Origin: Undaria pinnatifida
Taxonomy: Eukaryota > Sar > Phaeophyceae > Laminariales > Alariaceae
Assembly: GCA_012845835.1 (NCBI GenBank)
Contig: JABAKD010000027.1
Span: 1,379,001-1,443,000 of the forward strand
Direction of reading: 5' to 3'
Length of the DNA: 64,000 nt
Shown: one piece after another, positions 9,800 to 20,209 of the stretch
How positions within the stretch are numbered: position 1 is the stretch's first letter
Layout of the letters: each line of letters opens with the position of its first letter
Notes under the pieces: generated by a model
Databases searched by the model: none
Told to the model about the DNA's origin: nothing
What the model saw: only the letters and a program-made list of their open reading frames with translations
Program-made: the position numbers and the translations under genes

Positions 9800-11580
9800 A
9801 CCATCGCTGACCTAGCACCACGCGTATACCAAAACCCTACATCTCTATGAGACCTAAAGCCCCCCCTCCCCCCCCTCCCACTTTCCCCCCACCTCCCCCA
9901 CAAGAAGGATTTATAGTTTCCACGCACAAATTGAGCTGCCCCACCTATCCCTCCCCCCCTTTCCCCCCTCCCGCTCCCCTTTTGGTAAAAATCAGGCTCC
10001 ACCGTCCTTAAAAACTGCGCCCATTCCTCACCGGTTATTCGACTTACGGGATTCACGTGATAAACGGATGCATTTCCTTTCACAGCTGTCAGATTTTGTC
10101 CCCCTCAAAAACGGGTTTTATAGTTTCCGCGCACAGACTGCCTAACATCACCCTGTTGACCCTGATAGCTACACTGTAGTTGCAAGGGGAGTCGCCGACC
10201 AATAATCGAAATCGGCCAGAGTAATAAACACCTATACGCGGTTGATATCACGTCATTGTCTTTCTAACCATCCATGACGTAGTTTTCAATTTTTTCCCCC
10301 CCGACCCCCCCCCTTCAACGCCCCCTCTTTTCCAACCACCCGCATGATCGCCTAGACCTAGAACCACGCGTACAACAAGCCCCTACAAATCTTTGATCTC
10401 ACAGCCGAAGTGTATTTGAATATTATTTGTGACCTAAACCTGCTAAAAAATCCCCCCCTCCCCCCTCTCGCTCTCCCTTACTCAAACGCCCCACCAAATA
10501 TCGAAATCCGCCAGATCAATAAACACTTTACGCACAGGATATCACCTCATTATCTTTCGAGAGCCATCCATGCCGCTGCTTTCCCCCCCCCCCGCCCTGA
10601 ACGCCCCCTTCTTCCGCATCACCCACACCATCGCCTAGACCTAGCACCACACGTGACCAAGGCTACGGTAGGGGGGGTACCCCCATTTTCAGTGGTATGT
10701 TTGAGCCACTCGCACGAGTGACTCTGCACCCCACGGATGAAAATGGTTTCGGCGGTTGTTTTGACGCGGCTTAGATCAACTTTGCATTGCGGATTGATTT
10801 CGTCAACGATGTAAAACATGAACAAAACGTAAGATCGCATGGGAACAAAGGGGTTACTCGCGCGAGTGACCCCTAGCCACTGAAATAAAAGCCCCAAAAA
10901 GGGACCCCCCTACGGTAGCCTGGGTCACGTATAACAAACCCCTCACTTAAAACCCTTCCTTCCCCCCCCCCCGCCCCCCTCCGCCCCCTCCCCCGCCCCC
11001 CCCCCGCCCCCACCCCCCACCTTCCTCCCCCCCAACCCATCCCAACCCCACCCCCTCGAACACTCCACCTTCTCTCTACTCACTGATTGTACGACTTACC
11101 CCAGGATATACATGATAAACTGATGCATTATTTCCAAAACCGTCACATTTATCCCCTCAAAATAATGTATAGTTTCCACGCACATATTGAGCTGCCCCAC
11201 ACGCCCCCCCCCCGCCCCAACCCCCCCCCCCCCCCACTAATAAACTGGTGCCAAAACCGTCAGATTTATCCCCTTGAAAGGATTATAACTTACATGCACA
11301 AATTCCCCCCCCCTCCCCCCCCCCCCCTTCCAAACCCGCTCGCTTTTGATCAAAACCAGGCCCTCACGTCCTTCAACACTCCGCCCCCCCCCCTCACTGG
11401 TTATTCGACTTACAATATTCACTTGATAAAAGGATACATTTCCCTCCACAGCTGTCAGATTTTGTCCCCTCAGAAACGGGTTTTATAGTTTGAGCGCACA
11501 GACTGACTGAAATCACCCTGTTGACCCTGATAGCTACACTGTAGTTGTAAGGGGAGTCGCCGACCTATGTCGTACTCTTC
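9800..11580 (+). repeat. composite of C-rich interspersed repeat family (C-rich strand on plus)
   Basis: Recurrent blocks define the family: GCCTAGACCTAGCACCACGCGTAT, poly-C tracts of 8-20 bases, GGATTTATAGTTTCCACGCACAAATTGA, CACAGCTGTCAGATTTTGTCCCC, ACGGGTTTTATAGTTT, GTTGACCCTGATAGCTACACTGTAGTTG and GGAGTCGCCGACC. Here they occur in at least three successive rounds (about 9800-10210, 10260-10930, 10930-11580), partly rearranged. A unique segment at 10650-10915 interrupts one round. No transposase or RT is encoded, and the translations are Pro/Gly-rich artefacts. Confidence 0.7.
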
Positions 11581-12840
11581 GTTCCCCCTTGCCGCCTCGG
11601 TAAGGCATGCTGCGAAGCATGCCCTAGCAGGCTTGTAGCGAGAGTGGGGGGGTCTTTCTGGCGGGTGTAAGGCCGGACTCACCCTCAAGGAGTGATACCT
11701 TCTTGCTGCTGCGTGTGGCCGAGAGGCTTAGGCGTGGCGGTAGAGTTGGGTCGTACGTGGTGCGTTAGGCATGGTCACCTACGATTCGCGCGTCTTTTTA
11801 GGCAGCAGCGGCGGAGCAGCAATGCTTAATCGGGATGCTCGTGCGCGGAGGCAGGCGCCACCACGAGCCACACTACGGCGCAGTCTCGGTTTGCGTGGAG
11901 GGAACTGCGCCGGCAGGAGGCTGGATTCGACGACGAAGGAGGAGGGCGACTGGCCGTCGACGGGCGGGGAAGAGACGGATTGAACTCTCCCTGAACGAGA
12001 ATTTTTGTTTTTCACATCAGCACCGCAAACTGCGTGGAGCATTTTTTTTTTTTTTTGGACGGGGGAGAAGGGGAACCGACTGGAATTGAGTGTGAACGAG
12101 AGCAAGTGCGAAGGAGCTGGCCGAGTGAGCTAAGGCGACGAGGCGGCCACGGAGAACCACGGCAGGAAGATGGCACACGGAGACCCACGACCGGCACGCA
12201 CATCATCATCATGAGAGCAGCGATAGTCTTTTTTTTTTTTTTAAGGTTATTTTTACGAGGCAGTAGTACAACATGTTACTTTCGTCACTGATTTTTGTAG
12301 AGATTGTAGAAGAGTTGTATACCCTTCGCGGCGAACGACCCGCCGCAATTTTCAATTTTCAGGCACGGGCGTCGTAGCTGCGCTGCAACCTGTCAAATAA
12401 CTCGGAAAGGAGGGGCGATCATTGATTTTTGTACTGTGGTTTTTGGTTCCATTGCTCTTGTTTCACTGCATGTCCGCGGGTCGTCACTCTGACAGCACTC
12501 CAGACAGCAGGCGCGTTCGTCTACACTCACGATTACCGTGCGGTTCGTACGGTGCAGGCAGCCCAACCGCTGTAGTTTGTAGCCGCGAGTTGGTTAGCTG
12601 TGGGGACGGGTGAACTCTATGCTGCTGTAGTTGAGTGGATACCCGCGGCCATGTGAGTTCAGTTTGCACATTTGACCTTTTCACTTGTTTGTGCGCCTTT
12701 TTCCGTATCGTGCGTTTTTAGGCGGGAAAGCGTAGTATTTCCCTGACGAATTTTGATTTCACTTGGTTTTTCGGATCTTCCTAGGGCTCCAGCACCTTTG
12801 TGTGACCACGGACTCTAGATTTTTGACAAGAGTTAATGTG
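11580..12840. other. unassigned, with two poly-T runs
   Basis: No domain is recognised in any frame. Poly-T runs lie near 12041-12056 and 12229-12242. The region separates two groups of C-rich family copies. A decayed non-coding element is possible but cannot be shown. Confidence 0.35.
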
Positions 12841-12844
12841 AGAA

Positions 12845-13098
12845 AACAACAACAATCCCTAATGAAGACACACAACTCGTAATGCGCGCGATCGGAGTAT
12901 CACACACAGCTTGCAAAGATGAGTTTCGACGAAATCTTCGATCTCACAGCTGGAGTGTATTTTCATTTTTTATAATATCCTTAATGAGGACACACAACCC
13001 GTAATACGCGCGATCGGAGTATCACACACAGCGTGCAAAGATGAGTTTCGACAAAATTTTCGATATCACAGCTGCAGTGTATTTTAATTTTTATAGTA
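12845..13098 (+). repeat. two tandem copies of the terminal segment of the C-rich family
   Basis: Two copies of about 125 bp each run from AATGA(A/G)GACACACAA through CGCGATCGGAGTATCACACACAG and GATGAGTTTCGAC to CACAGCTG(G/C)AGTGTATTTT and an AT-rich end. The same segment ends the family copies at 55.56-55.70 and 57.60-57.71 kb, and opens the reverse-oriented copies at 21.77, 22.48 and 29.80 kb. Confidence 0.8.
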
Positions 13099-13362
13099 TA
13101 TACTGTACGTGATACTCTGCTGTTCAGATAACATGCATTCCATTATTTCGCGTAACGGTCTGAACGAAACAAAAAACATTCGTTCATTCATTTATTCATT
13201 CGTCATTCGGATTTCGCTGAAGTTACAAATTCTTCGTCTCTTACTATCGTACTCTACCACCACGAGTAGTAAAATGAGTATAATAGTTATTCGATTGATC
13301 ATAACTCCCTGATGAATCGGTATGATATGTGTGTGACAACCACTATAAAAAACTGACCACTG

Positions 13363-13365
13363 CTG

Positions 13366-13444
<79 letters not shown>

Positions 13445-13446
13445 GC

Positions 13447-13478
<32 letters not shown>

Positions 13479-13517
13479 CTGTTGTTGTTGTTGTTGCTGT
13501 TGATGTTGTTGTTGTTC
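13363..13517 (+). repeat. (TTG)n microsatellite
   Basis: About 155 bp of TTG units with a few TGC and TGA variants near the 3' side. Long Leu- or Thr-only translations here are repeat artefacts. It directly abuts a LINE 3' UTR, so it is best explained as an expanded retrotransposon tail. Confidence 0.95.
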
Positions 13518-13865
13518 TTACTTTAACTCGCACAATCAAGTCCGTGATCACAGGACAGGCTCCACAGTCACAATCATCTGGAGTGGAGGAATACCCCAGG
13601 AAACAAAAACACAAACAAAAACAAAACTGGCGTACACGCGTAGACTATATCATAGCTGATGCAAATTCTGCCCCCGCCAGAAAAATATAAGAGGTTAAAT
13701 CGCGAGTCAGCCAGCGATGTGCCAGTTTTATACTGGTACATACGTCTCACTACTCGCGCCTGGAAAACCGACCACACCGCTTGCCACCCATAAACGACTA
13801 CCAGGTACCACGTAAATATTGCACGTGGTACCTATGACTACGCATACGCACGTCAGACTCAAGTA
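13363..13865 (-). mobile_element. LINE 3'-end fragment, copy C, with expanded (AAC)n tail
   Basis: The stretch 13525-13865 matches the 3' UTR of LINE copies A and B on the minus strand, with shared words AATCAAGTCCGTG.TCACAGGACAGGCTCCA and GTCA.C..GCGATGTGC. It is followed, in LINE sense, by an AAC/CAA tail seen as about 50 TTG units on plus (13363-13517). No coding part is left, which is typical of extreme 5' truncation. Confidence 0.75.
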
Positions 13866-14439
13866 AATTAAAAAAGAAGACAACTTGCCAGCTAGCGTTG
13901 GGCTGCGAAAGCAACTGAGTTAAATCGACACACGACGCGTATGAAAATACGTGGAAGTGTGGTGAGCTAAAGATTTATTTTTCCCCATCCGCCGGAGGAT
14001 GAAAAAAAAAAAAAAGAAAAGAAAGAAAACAACACAAAAAGCAAGAAAAGACGAAGCAGGGAAAGGAAAGGAAAAAATAACACTTCGTAATCAAGGCCAA
14101 CTAAATGAACCAACAGCATCACCCACTCTATACAAATCGGACCCCCCCCCCCCCCCCAACCCGTCTCGCACCTATCCTTGTACAGCCGAGGGGAAAACCA
14201 CCACGATGCTTCAATGCTGTAACCTGTAACCTCGGCAGGCAGCACCTGTCATATACCAGTACATCACACTCTCAGGTGTGAGTTTGGACCAAACAACGAG
14301 AAGGACATCCAGCACCATATACCCGGGGACACGGGGGCGAGCGAGAGACCAAGAGGCCAGCCCACGTGCTACGTACAAGGTGAGAACAGCGCTTTTCCGC
14401 CCAGTCAGACCTTATATCCTTGCTTTACAGGCACAACAG

Positions 14440-14600
14440 CAGTAGTACGTCTCCCAATGTGGCGTTGTCGTCATCACATTAACTCGAATAATCAAGGCCG
14501 TGGTCACAGGCCAGGCTCCAGTCACTCTGGAGTGGAAGCATACTCCAGGGAAACAACAAAACGAACCAAACGTGGTACAACTAGGGCTGGGCACCGGCTG
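14440..14600 (-). mobile_element. LINE 3'-end fragment, copy D
   Basis: About 160 bp matches the last part of the LINE 3' UTR (ACATTAACTCGAATAATCAAGGCCGTGGTCACAGG and CTCCAGTCACTCTGGAGTGGAAG), in the same orientation as copies A and C. It ends just before LINE copy B begins in the opposite orientation. The tail is degenerate (GTTGTCGTC). Confidence 0.65.
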
Positions 14601-14722
14601 AACTAGTCAGAATCGACTGTACTGATGGATGATGGAGAGTGTTCGGATAAGATCGACGTGGGACAAGGTCTCGGGCAAGGATGCGTGCTCGCGCCACTGC
14701 TGTTTAACATGTTTTCACGGCG

Positions 14723-15136
14723 GTGCTACGTGTGGCCGAGAAACGCATCCTCGCTGATGCATCCATCACGGACAACATGGTGCAGCTCCAACGAAAGAAG
14801 GAGAAAGGCGAGAAGAAGGGCACTTCACGCACAGGCAAAGTCGACGGGCGGGGGGAGAAGGAAGAGGAGGAGGGGCAGAGATTGTGGGGTCTGCTGTACG
14901 CTGACGATGCGGGCATCGTATCGCGATCACCAGAAGGACTGGAGAGGATGATGACGGTGATCGTGACTGCGTGCTCGTCGTTCGGGCTTACGGTCTCCGA
15001 GTCGAAAACAGAGATCATGTTGCCGCAAACCACAGGTAGGGGGAAGGTGTCGTTCACCACCAATGCAGCCGGCCAGGTATACAAACAAACAATCGGGTTT
15101 GTGTGTTTGAGCGGGGCTATCACCGCAGACAGATGA
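14723..15136 (+). pseudogene. LINE reverse transcriptase fragment with YADD motif
   Basis: A 137-codon open frame carries the catalytic YADD of a non-LTR reverse transcriptase followed by the conserved helix region (SPEGLERMMTVIVTACSSFGLTVSESKTEIM). An Arg/Lys/Glu/Gly-rich insertion precedes the motif. RT motifs before domain 4 sit in another frame at 14625-14715. The enzyme would copy LINE RNA at the target site. This copy is truncated and frameshifted. Confidence 0.8.
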
Positions 15137-15442
15137 CTCTGCATCGAAATAACGTGGGGCGGATTCAGAGAGCCTGGGTGTGCTTCCAGCGGTACAAGAT
15201 GGAAATCTATGATCGTCCGGGTGTGCGCTTACGGTTGAAGGTAGGTGCGGTTGCTGAAAGCCGAGGTGATCGAGACAATACTCTACGGTTGCATGACGTG
15301 GAGCCCGAACAAGCCTGACTGTGACAGGCTACGGCGGGTTCACTATTCCATGCTCCTGCGACGCCTCAGATAACGGAAACGGAAGCGCGACGACCACACC
15401 CTATCGTACGCCGGCGCGCTCGCCAAGGCAGCTTCCGAGAGC

Positions 15443-15922
15443 ATGAAGGCGATAGTGCGCAAACGGAGGATATTGTTTGCGGGATTCGTAGCACGTATGG
15501 AGAAGCGTCTGCCGCAGAGGGTGATGTTTGGGGAGCTTGTTGGGGGTAAGGGCTACTCAGGGGGGCAAGAGAAGGACTGGTTAGTGCACCTGAAGGACGA
15601 TATGTCTATCTTTGGAATGACGTTCGAAGGGTGGCGAAAGGCTGCTCAGAAGGCCGGCAGATGGATTCGACTGGTAGAGAAGGGAGCTGAGTTTTTCATG
15701 CGGAAATGGCAGGAGGCAGAGAGACGCAGAGCTGCAGAGCGACGCGCAAAGGCCGCGGCAGCGCCATCCACCGTCGGCATCCCTAAACGGCCGAGGGGAG
15801 GGGGAAGGGAGGGGAGGGGGGGCGTTCAGCCCAAGAGACTGAAATCTGAGTCTGGGCGTCATCGTCTTGAAGTTCTTTGGGCCTTCCAATGGCCGTCACA
15901 AGATAGCGTAAGACCGCCCTGA
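15443..15922 (+). pseudogene. LINE ORF2 C-terminal domain
   Basis: A 159-codon open frame holds the basic C-terminal part of the LINE protein. It lines up with minus-strand pieces at 9700-9345 and 8068-7700 (copy A), which fixes the boundaries of the insertion in copy A. An Ala/Arg-rich helix (RRAAERRAKAAAAPSTVG) is followed by a Gly-rich tail. No enzymatic motif is seen in this part. Confidence 0.75.
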
Positions 15923-16129
15923 CTTCTTCGCCATGTTGAGTTCTCTCCCCAGTGCTATTGATGATGCACTTGATACCAAAAGAAAAAAAAAAGAAAAATG
16001 AGCCCAATGCCGTCTTTAGTTAGTTCCTAGGGTCTGCTAGTATGCCGTTTTTTTCCCTTTCCCTTCCCTTGATTCCTCGTCTTGTCCTGTCGTTTCTTTT
16101 AATTTACTGCTGCTGTCTTTCTTTCCTTT

Positions 16130-16503
16130 CTTCGCTTTCTTTCTTTTCTTTTCTTTTCTTTTCTTCTCTTTTCTTTTATTTTTTTTTTCTTTTCTTTTCT
16201 TTTCTTTTCTTTTCTTTTCTTTTCTTTTCTTTTCTTTTCTTTTCTTTTCTTTTCTTTTCTTTTCTTTTCTTTTCTTTTCTTTTCTTTTCTTTTCTTTTCT
16301 TTTCTTTTCTTTTCTTTTCTTTTCTTTTCTTTTCTTTTCTTTTCTTTTCTTTTCTTTTCTTTTCTTTTCTTTTCTTTCTTTTCTTTTCTTTTCTTTTCTT
16401 TTCTTTTCTTTTCTTTTCTTTTCTTTTCTTTTCTTTTCTTTTCTTTTCTTTTCTTTTCTTTTCTTTTCTTTATCTTCTCTTCTTTTCTTTTCTTTTCTTT
16501 TCT
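16130..16503 (+). repeat. (CTTTT)n pyrimidine array in the LINE 3' UTR
   Basis: About 70 pentanucleotide units with very few interruptions, giving nearly 370 bp with only C and T on plus. Poly-Phe/Leu/Ser translations are artefacts. The same position in copy A (7390-7500, purine-rich on plus) holds a short GAAAA-rich tract, so the expansion is specific to copy B. Confidence 0.95.
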
Positions 16504-16911
16504 CCCGATTGGCTTGATTGAGTCTGACGTGCGTATGCGTAGTGATAGGTACTACGTATAGCTTATACGTGGTAGTGTTCCCTGGGTTTCAAGCGGTATA
16601 GTCGGTTTTTTCAGGCGCGAGTAGTGACACGTATACACCAGTATGGACCTGGCACATCGTAGGCTGACTCCCGATTTCACTTTTTATATGTTTCTGACGG
16701 AGGCATGAATTACGTAAGCTGTGATATACCTGGTATGCGTGTACCATCTTTGGTTTGTTTGTGTTTTTTCTCTGGGGTATTCCTCAGCTCCAGAGTGACT
16801 GGAGCCTGTCCTGTGACCACGGACTTGATCATGCGAGGTAATGTGAGAACAAGAACACAACATACTGTGGTAAAATCCAATCAGTACACTGGACTGTGCG
16901 GTAATATACTG

Positions 16912-16932
16912 TCCGAGCGTAGCTCGGCCAAT
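16912..16932. repeat. short perfect inverted repeat CCGAGC-GTA-GCTCGG
   Basis: A six-base stem with a three-base loop lies in a GC-rich stretch just beyond the LINE end. Function unknown; it may be chance. Confidence 0.4.
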
Positions 16933-16999
16933 TGCCCCTCCCCGGCTTGTGAGTGGGCCCGGCTGGAGGCGCCGCCGGAGCCCCCCAATATACGCGTTT

Positions 17000-18038
17000 T
17001 CGCTTCATTTCCCATCACAAGGCTCAAAACTGTATTGATTAGCCGGGGGAAGTTGCGGTCATCTACACAGAAAAAGTCAAGAACAAGTAAGTAAAGAACA
17101 ATAAAAGCAACGTGTGGCGATGATGTGGCGTTTTATGTTGTTGGTGTGATGATGTGGCGTTTCTTCATGTGTTGTTGTTGGTGTTCGTGCAAGTGCAATA
17201 TAAATCGTTCTGACGTATCGTATTTACTAATTAAATTACTGCTGTTATTACTCTTGTCGCTCCTGCCCTTCAAGGCTTGGGGCACCGGGTGGTCGGCTCT
17301 CACCAGCAAACAAATCACAGGAAAGCACTGGCAAACAAAAACACAAAAACAAAAAGAAAAACAAATAAAAAAACCAAGGAACGCTACTACTCGTACACGT
17401 ATTAACCGGTATCTCAGGTATAAGGTATATTCAACGCAGATAAGTATCAACATGAAAAAACATGGAAGGAAGGAACCCGAGAAAAATCTCGACAGCCGGG
17501 GGATGACGGAGATATTTTTTTAGCGTACAAACAGGGAAACAGGCGAAAGGAATCAAGGAACACGTGGAAAGGAGCAACAACCGGGGGAATGACGGAGACC
17601 TTTCAACGAACACAAAAGAAAAAACTACCCCCAAAAAGTTCCGAGTGAACAAACAACAAAGAAAGAAGGAAAGAAAACAGAGTTGCCAAAAAAAGACAAC
17701 ATAGCAACATAGACGAGCCGCTGAAAAAGGATACCAGGTACACCGCAACAACTCCGTATCATATACATACATACCAGATATCTGCAACAACAACAACAGA
17801 TAGCACACGAAAGTCTACAAAACAAGGAGAGGAGAACAACACCAAAACAGGGAGGGAGGGAGAGAGGGGAGGAAAAGGGCGGGGGTGGGGGGGGTCGGAG
17901 AACTGTGTTGTAACTCATTCCCCAACATTATTGTTGGGTGGGTTTCCGTCCTATAATAAGACGTGTTTACTGGACGTACGTCAACTAAAAACTACTACTA
18001 CTACTGGTGAGGATACTGGCCTGGACGACAAGTAGATT
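17000..18038. other. no gene recognised
   Basis: Purine-rich sequence on plus with A-rich stretches (17330-17700) and one G-run (17876-17895). Minus-strand open frames are Phe/Leu/Cys-rich and have no domain. A CTACTACTACTACTACTGG microrepeat lies near 17990. Confidence 0.4.
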
Positions 18039-18039
18039 G

Positions 18040-18416
18040 TGTTGTAAGGCTTAGTTTGGGTACGTTATTGGTTAACCTTTTGCAAGTGGTCAAATGGACT
18101 AATAACCCACGAACACCTTGAAAATAGCGTCGTCGGCAGGACAATGGGTTTTTTAGGTCGTGGGTTCAAATCCCACCACCGAAAACAAAAAACTTTTTCA
18201 GACTTTTCCCATGTCGAACTTGAAAAAAACTCCCACGGAATCCCCACCGGAAAAGAAACCGCTTGGATATTGACAGGTCCGCCGGTATATCCGGCCGACC
18301 TGCTATCCCGCCGTTTCAGGGGGGAAGAGTGTTATAAGGCTTAGTTTGGGTATAAGCTATTTGTTAACATTTTGCAGGTGGTCAAACGGACTAATACCCC
18401 ACTAATACCTTGACAA
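18040..18416 (+). repeat. unit flanked by 85 bp direct repeats, with a tRNA-like segment
   Basis: Two direct copies of about 85 bp (18040-18123 and 18330-18416) begin TGTT(G/A)TAAGGCTTAGTTTGGGTA and contain AGTGGTCAAATGGACTAATA or a close variant. Between them (18130-18175) lies TAGGTCGTGGGTTCAAATCC, a perfect T-arm (GTGGG stem, TTCAAAT loop, CCCAC stem) preceded by an AGGTC variable-loop-like sequence. Acceptor and anticodon stems cannot be folded, so it is not an intact tRNA. A tRNA-derived SINE or a TRIM-like element are both possible. Confidence 0.5.
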
Positions 18417-18464
18417 TTAATACTGCCAGTAGACTACTAGTCTATGCTGCTAGTACATAATGAG

Positions 18465-18620
18465 CCACGCAGTGCCCAGCCCTAGGTACAGCACGATAGC
18501 TGACGCACTTCATGCATCCGCCAAAAAAAAGATGAAAGCATGAAGCCGGAACACAGTAGTCTACCTAGTAGCACGTACGTGCCAGGCCCATACTCTATAC
18601 TGGTACAAGCGTACCTGGTA
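18465..18620 (-). mobile_element. possible LINE 3' UTR fragment, copy F
   Basis: Shares CATAGCTGACGC..TTATGC.TCCGCC-type words and the CCAGG.CCATA..CTGGTAC block with the 3' UTRs of copies A-C, at lower similarity. There is no tail and no coding part. Confidence 0.35.
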
Positions 18621-19250
18621 CACATAATACAAGGGCTCCGCATGGGTGCCGGCATTCACCGGCACCCATACACCGGGGAGGGCAGGGCAGCACTTCGACT
18701 TGTTCGATTCAATATCCGATAGAGAGAAAAAAAACGCTGCTACGCAACACATAGTGTACGCGTGTAGAAGTTGTCAAGGTAGTGACAATATACCGATATA
18801 GACTAACAGCAGTGGACTACTTTCTTCTGCCGTTTCTTGCGTAAATCCGATGCCGAACTTCATAATAATATTGCGATAGGATAAATCCGAGCCCAAGCAG
18901 ACTGACCCTCTAGTCTGGCCACGAGGAGACGTTTCGAATGCGTTTCTTGATGTTATGACTGAACCAAGCATCCAGGGCTAGCATGGGGGTGGTCATGTAT
19001 GCTGCATGTTCCCTACGTAGCCATTGAGAGGCGCGCACTGTGGCAGCTTCTGCTACACCGTACATGATAGTATCTAGATCCGAGGCTCGCAGAGTGACTG
19101 TGTCGCTGTGTGTTGTATAGTCCGGTCGTGGAGAGACTTGCTGACGGTATTCTAGGCGTGAAACACGGTGTCGCTGCCTTCGTCATTCAATTCCTCAAAT
19201 GCTATTTTACTAACAATGCTGCTACTTGTTGCCATCTGGTAGATATAGTA
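18620..19250 (-). repeat. dispersed repeat family R4, reverse copy
   Basis: Reverse-complement match to 50440-51020. Shared landmarks in plus orientation here are GGGCTCCGCATGGGTGCC, GTCTGGCCACGAGGAGACGTTTCGA, ACGTAGCCATTGAGAGGCGCGC, GCTCGCAGAGTGACTGTGTC, GGAGAGACTTGCTGACGGTATTCTAGGCGTGAAACA and CGTCATTCAATTCCTC. No protein domain is seen, so it may be a non-autonomous transposon. Ends are not resolved. Confidence 0.65.
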
Positions 19251-19359
19251 TTACTAGTTCGCGATAGCACTGAACTAAGAATTTGGCAGTTAAGAATTTC
19301 AGAGTCGAGTTTTAGACGGAAAAAAAAAAAAACTCCCTGGCATGGCCTTTTGTCTGATC

Positions 19360-19965
19360 ACTGGTCGCTCATTGGCCGGGGATCGTACATGAAGTAACCG
19401 TCATCTGGGGCCGATGGGGTCCCATCCCAGGATCATAATAATTCCACACATACATTTACAACTCCGACTACCCGGGGACAAACACGGATGGATATCACCA
19501 GGATTGATATCTCCCCGCACATCGTGGAAATTATCCAACCCCACCGCCCGGCTGATCTCTGATTGGCTGGGGGTCGTATATCATAGAGCCAGCTCCACCC
19601 GGGGACGATAGGGTCCCATCCCCGATCCAGAGGTCATTCTATATATCTAAAGTTAGACAAACCGGGGAATAACACCGATTTCTTTCCGGTCGTCACCACC
19701 CCTAACGGTGTGGAAGCCCCAACTCCGTTGGCTAAAAACGCTGATTGGTTCGAGCTTCACAGCGCCACCCCGCCCTAGGAGGATGGTAGAGGCTCACCAA
19801 CCAATGGGGGACAGTTCCGTCGCACACGGGGGAGATATGCCCCCATCCCCGGTTCAGAATCCTCCGAATCTCTACAGCTCCAACAACGCGGGAACGACAA
19901 CGATAATCTCTCGGGTCGATACCTCCCCGCACGGCGTGTCAACGCCGACCCCAGTGGCTTATTCG
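19360..19965 (+). repeat. about three tandem copies of a roughly 200 bp unit
   Basis: Each unit has a (C/T)GATTGG-type box (near 19366 diverged, 19560, 19741), a GGGTCCCATCCC-like box (19407, 19607; diverged 19840), GGGGA.AA.AACG..GAT and a GATA(T/C)CTCCCCGCAC..CGTG box (19508, 19918). Spacing is about 195 and 230 bp. No recognisable coding content. Confidence 0.7.
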
Positions 19966-20029
19966 TGATTTGCTGGTAGGCTTTGACCCAATAAGCTCAC
20001 AATTATTTCGACCGACCTGGGTTTTCTTG

Positions 20030-20205
20030 CATACTTTCATGTGCGGCAAACATTTGCAATGCGAACGCAGTTCGACCAGCTATTTGCATGATAGGTCGCG
20101 CAAAAAAATCGATGTCAAGCTCGTATCAGGTTGGCGTGCCAGGCAAGCACGCTCAAAATGGGGGTGAGAAACACTTCAACAGCAACAACTGCACCAAACA
20201 CAATA
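20030..20205 (-). repeat. dispersed repeat family R5, reverse copy
   Basis: Reverse complement of the unit repeated at 49.6-52.4 kb (GTGTTTCTCATTTTGAGCGTGCTTG...ATAGGC...TTTTTTTGCGCGACCTAT). Here it reads ATAGGTCGCGCAAAAAAAT, then AAGCACGCTCAAAATG and GAGAAACACTTC. Confidence 0.6.
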
Positions 20206-20209
20206 TATT

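Larger units (their letters stand above)
14622..16865 (+). mobile_element. LINE copy B: RT C-terminal half, C-terminal domain and 3' UTR
   Basis: Plus-strand translation shows an RT block GQGCVLAPLLFNMF (14670-14715), a frameshift, then LLYADDAGIVSRSPEGLERM with the YADD catalytic motif (about 14895-14950), and SESKTEIM. Further frameshifts near 15125 and 15280 lead to QRAWVCFQRYKMEIYDRPGVRLRLKV and, from 15443, MKAIVRKRRILFAGFVARM...GGKGYSGGQEKDW...RRAAERRAKAA up to 15922. A 3' UTR of about 940 bp follows; it contains a huge (CTTTT)n array and ends near AACAAGAACACAAC at 16860. The endonuclease and N-terminal RT are missing. With several frameshifts it is not active. Confidence 0.85.

Noticed and set aside
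13192..13614. Thr-rich and Leu-rich open frames on both strands
   Set aside because: They arise from the TTG/CAA microsatellite of a LINE tail.
16042..16521. 159-codon Phe/Leu/Ser-only open frame
   Set aside because: It is the translation of the (CTTTT)n array.
18130..18175. Intact tRNA gene
   Set aside because: Only the T-arm folds; anticodon and acceptor stems cannot be formed.
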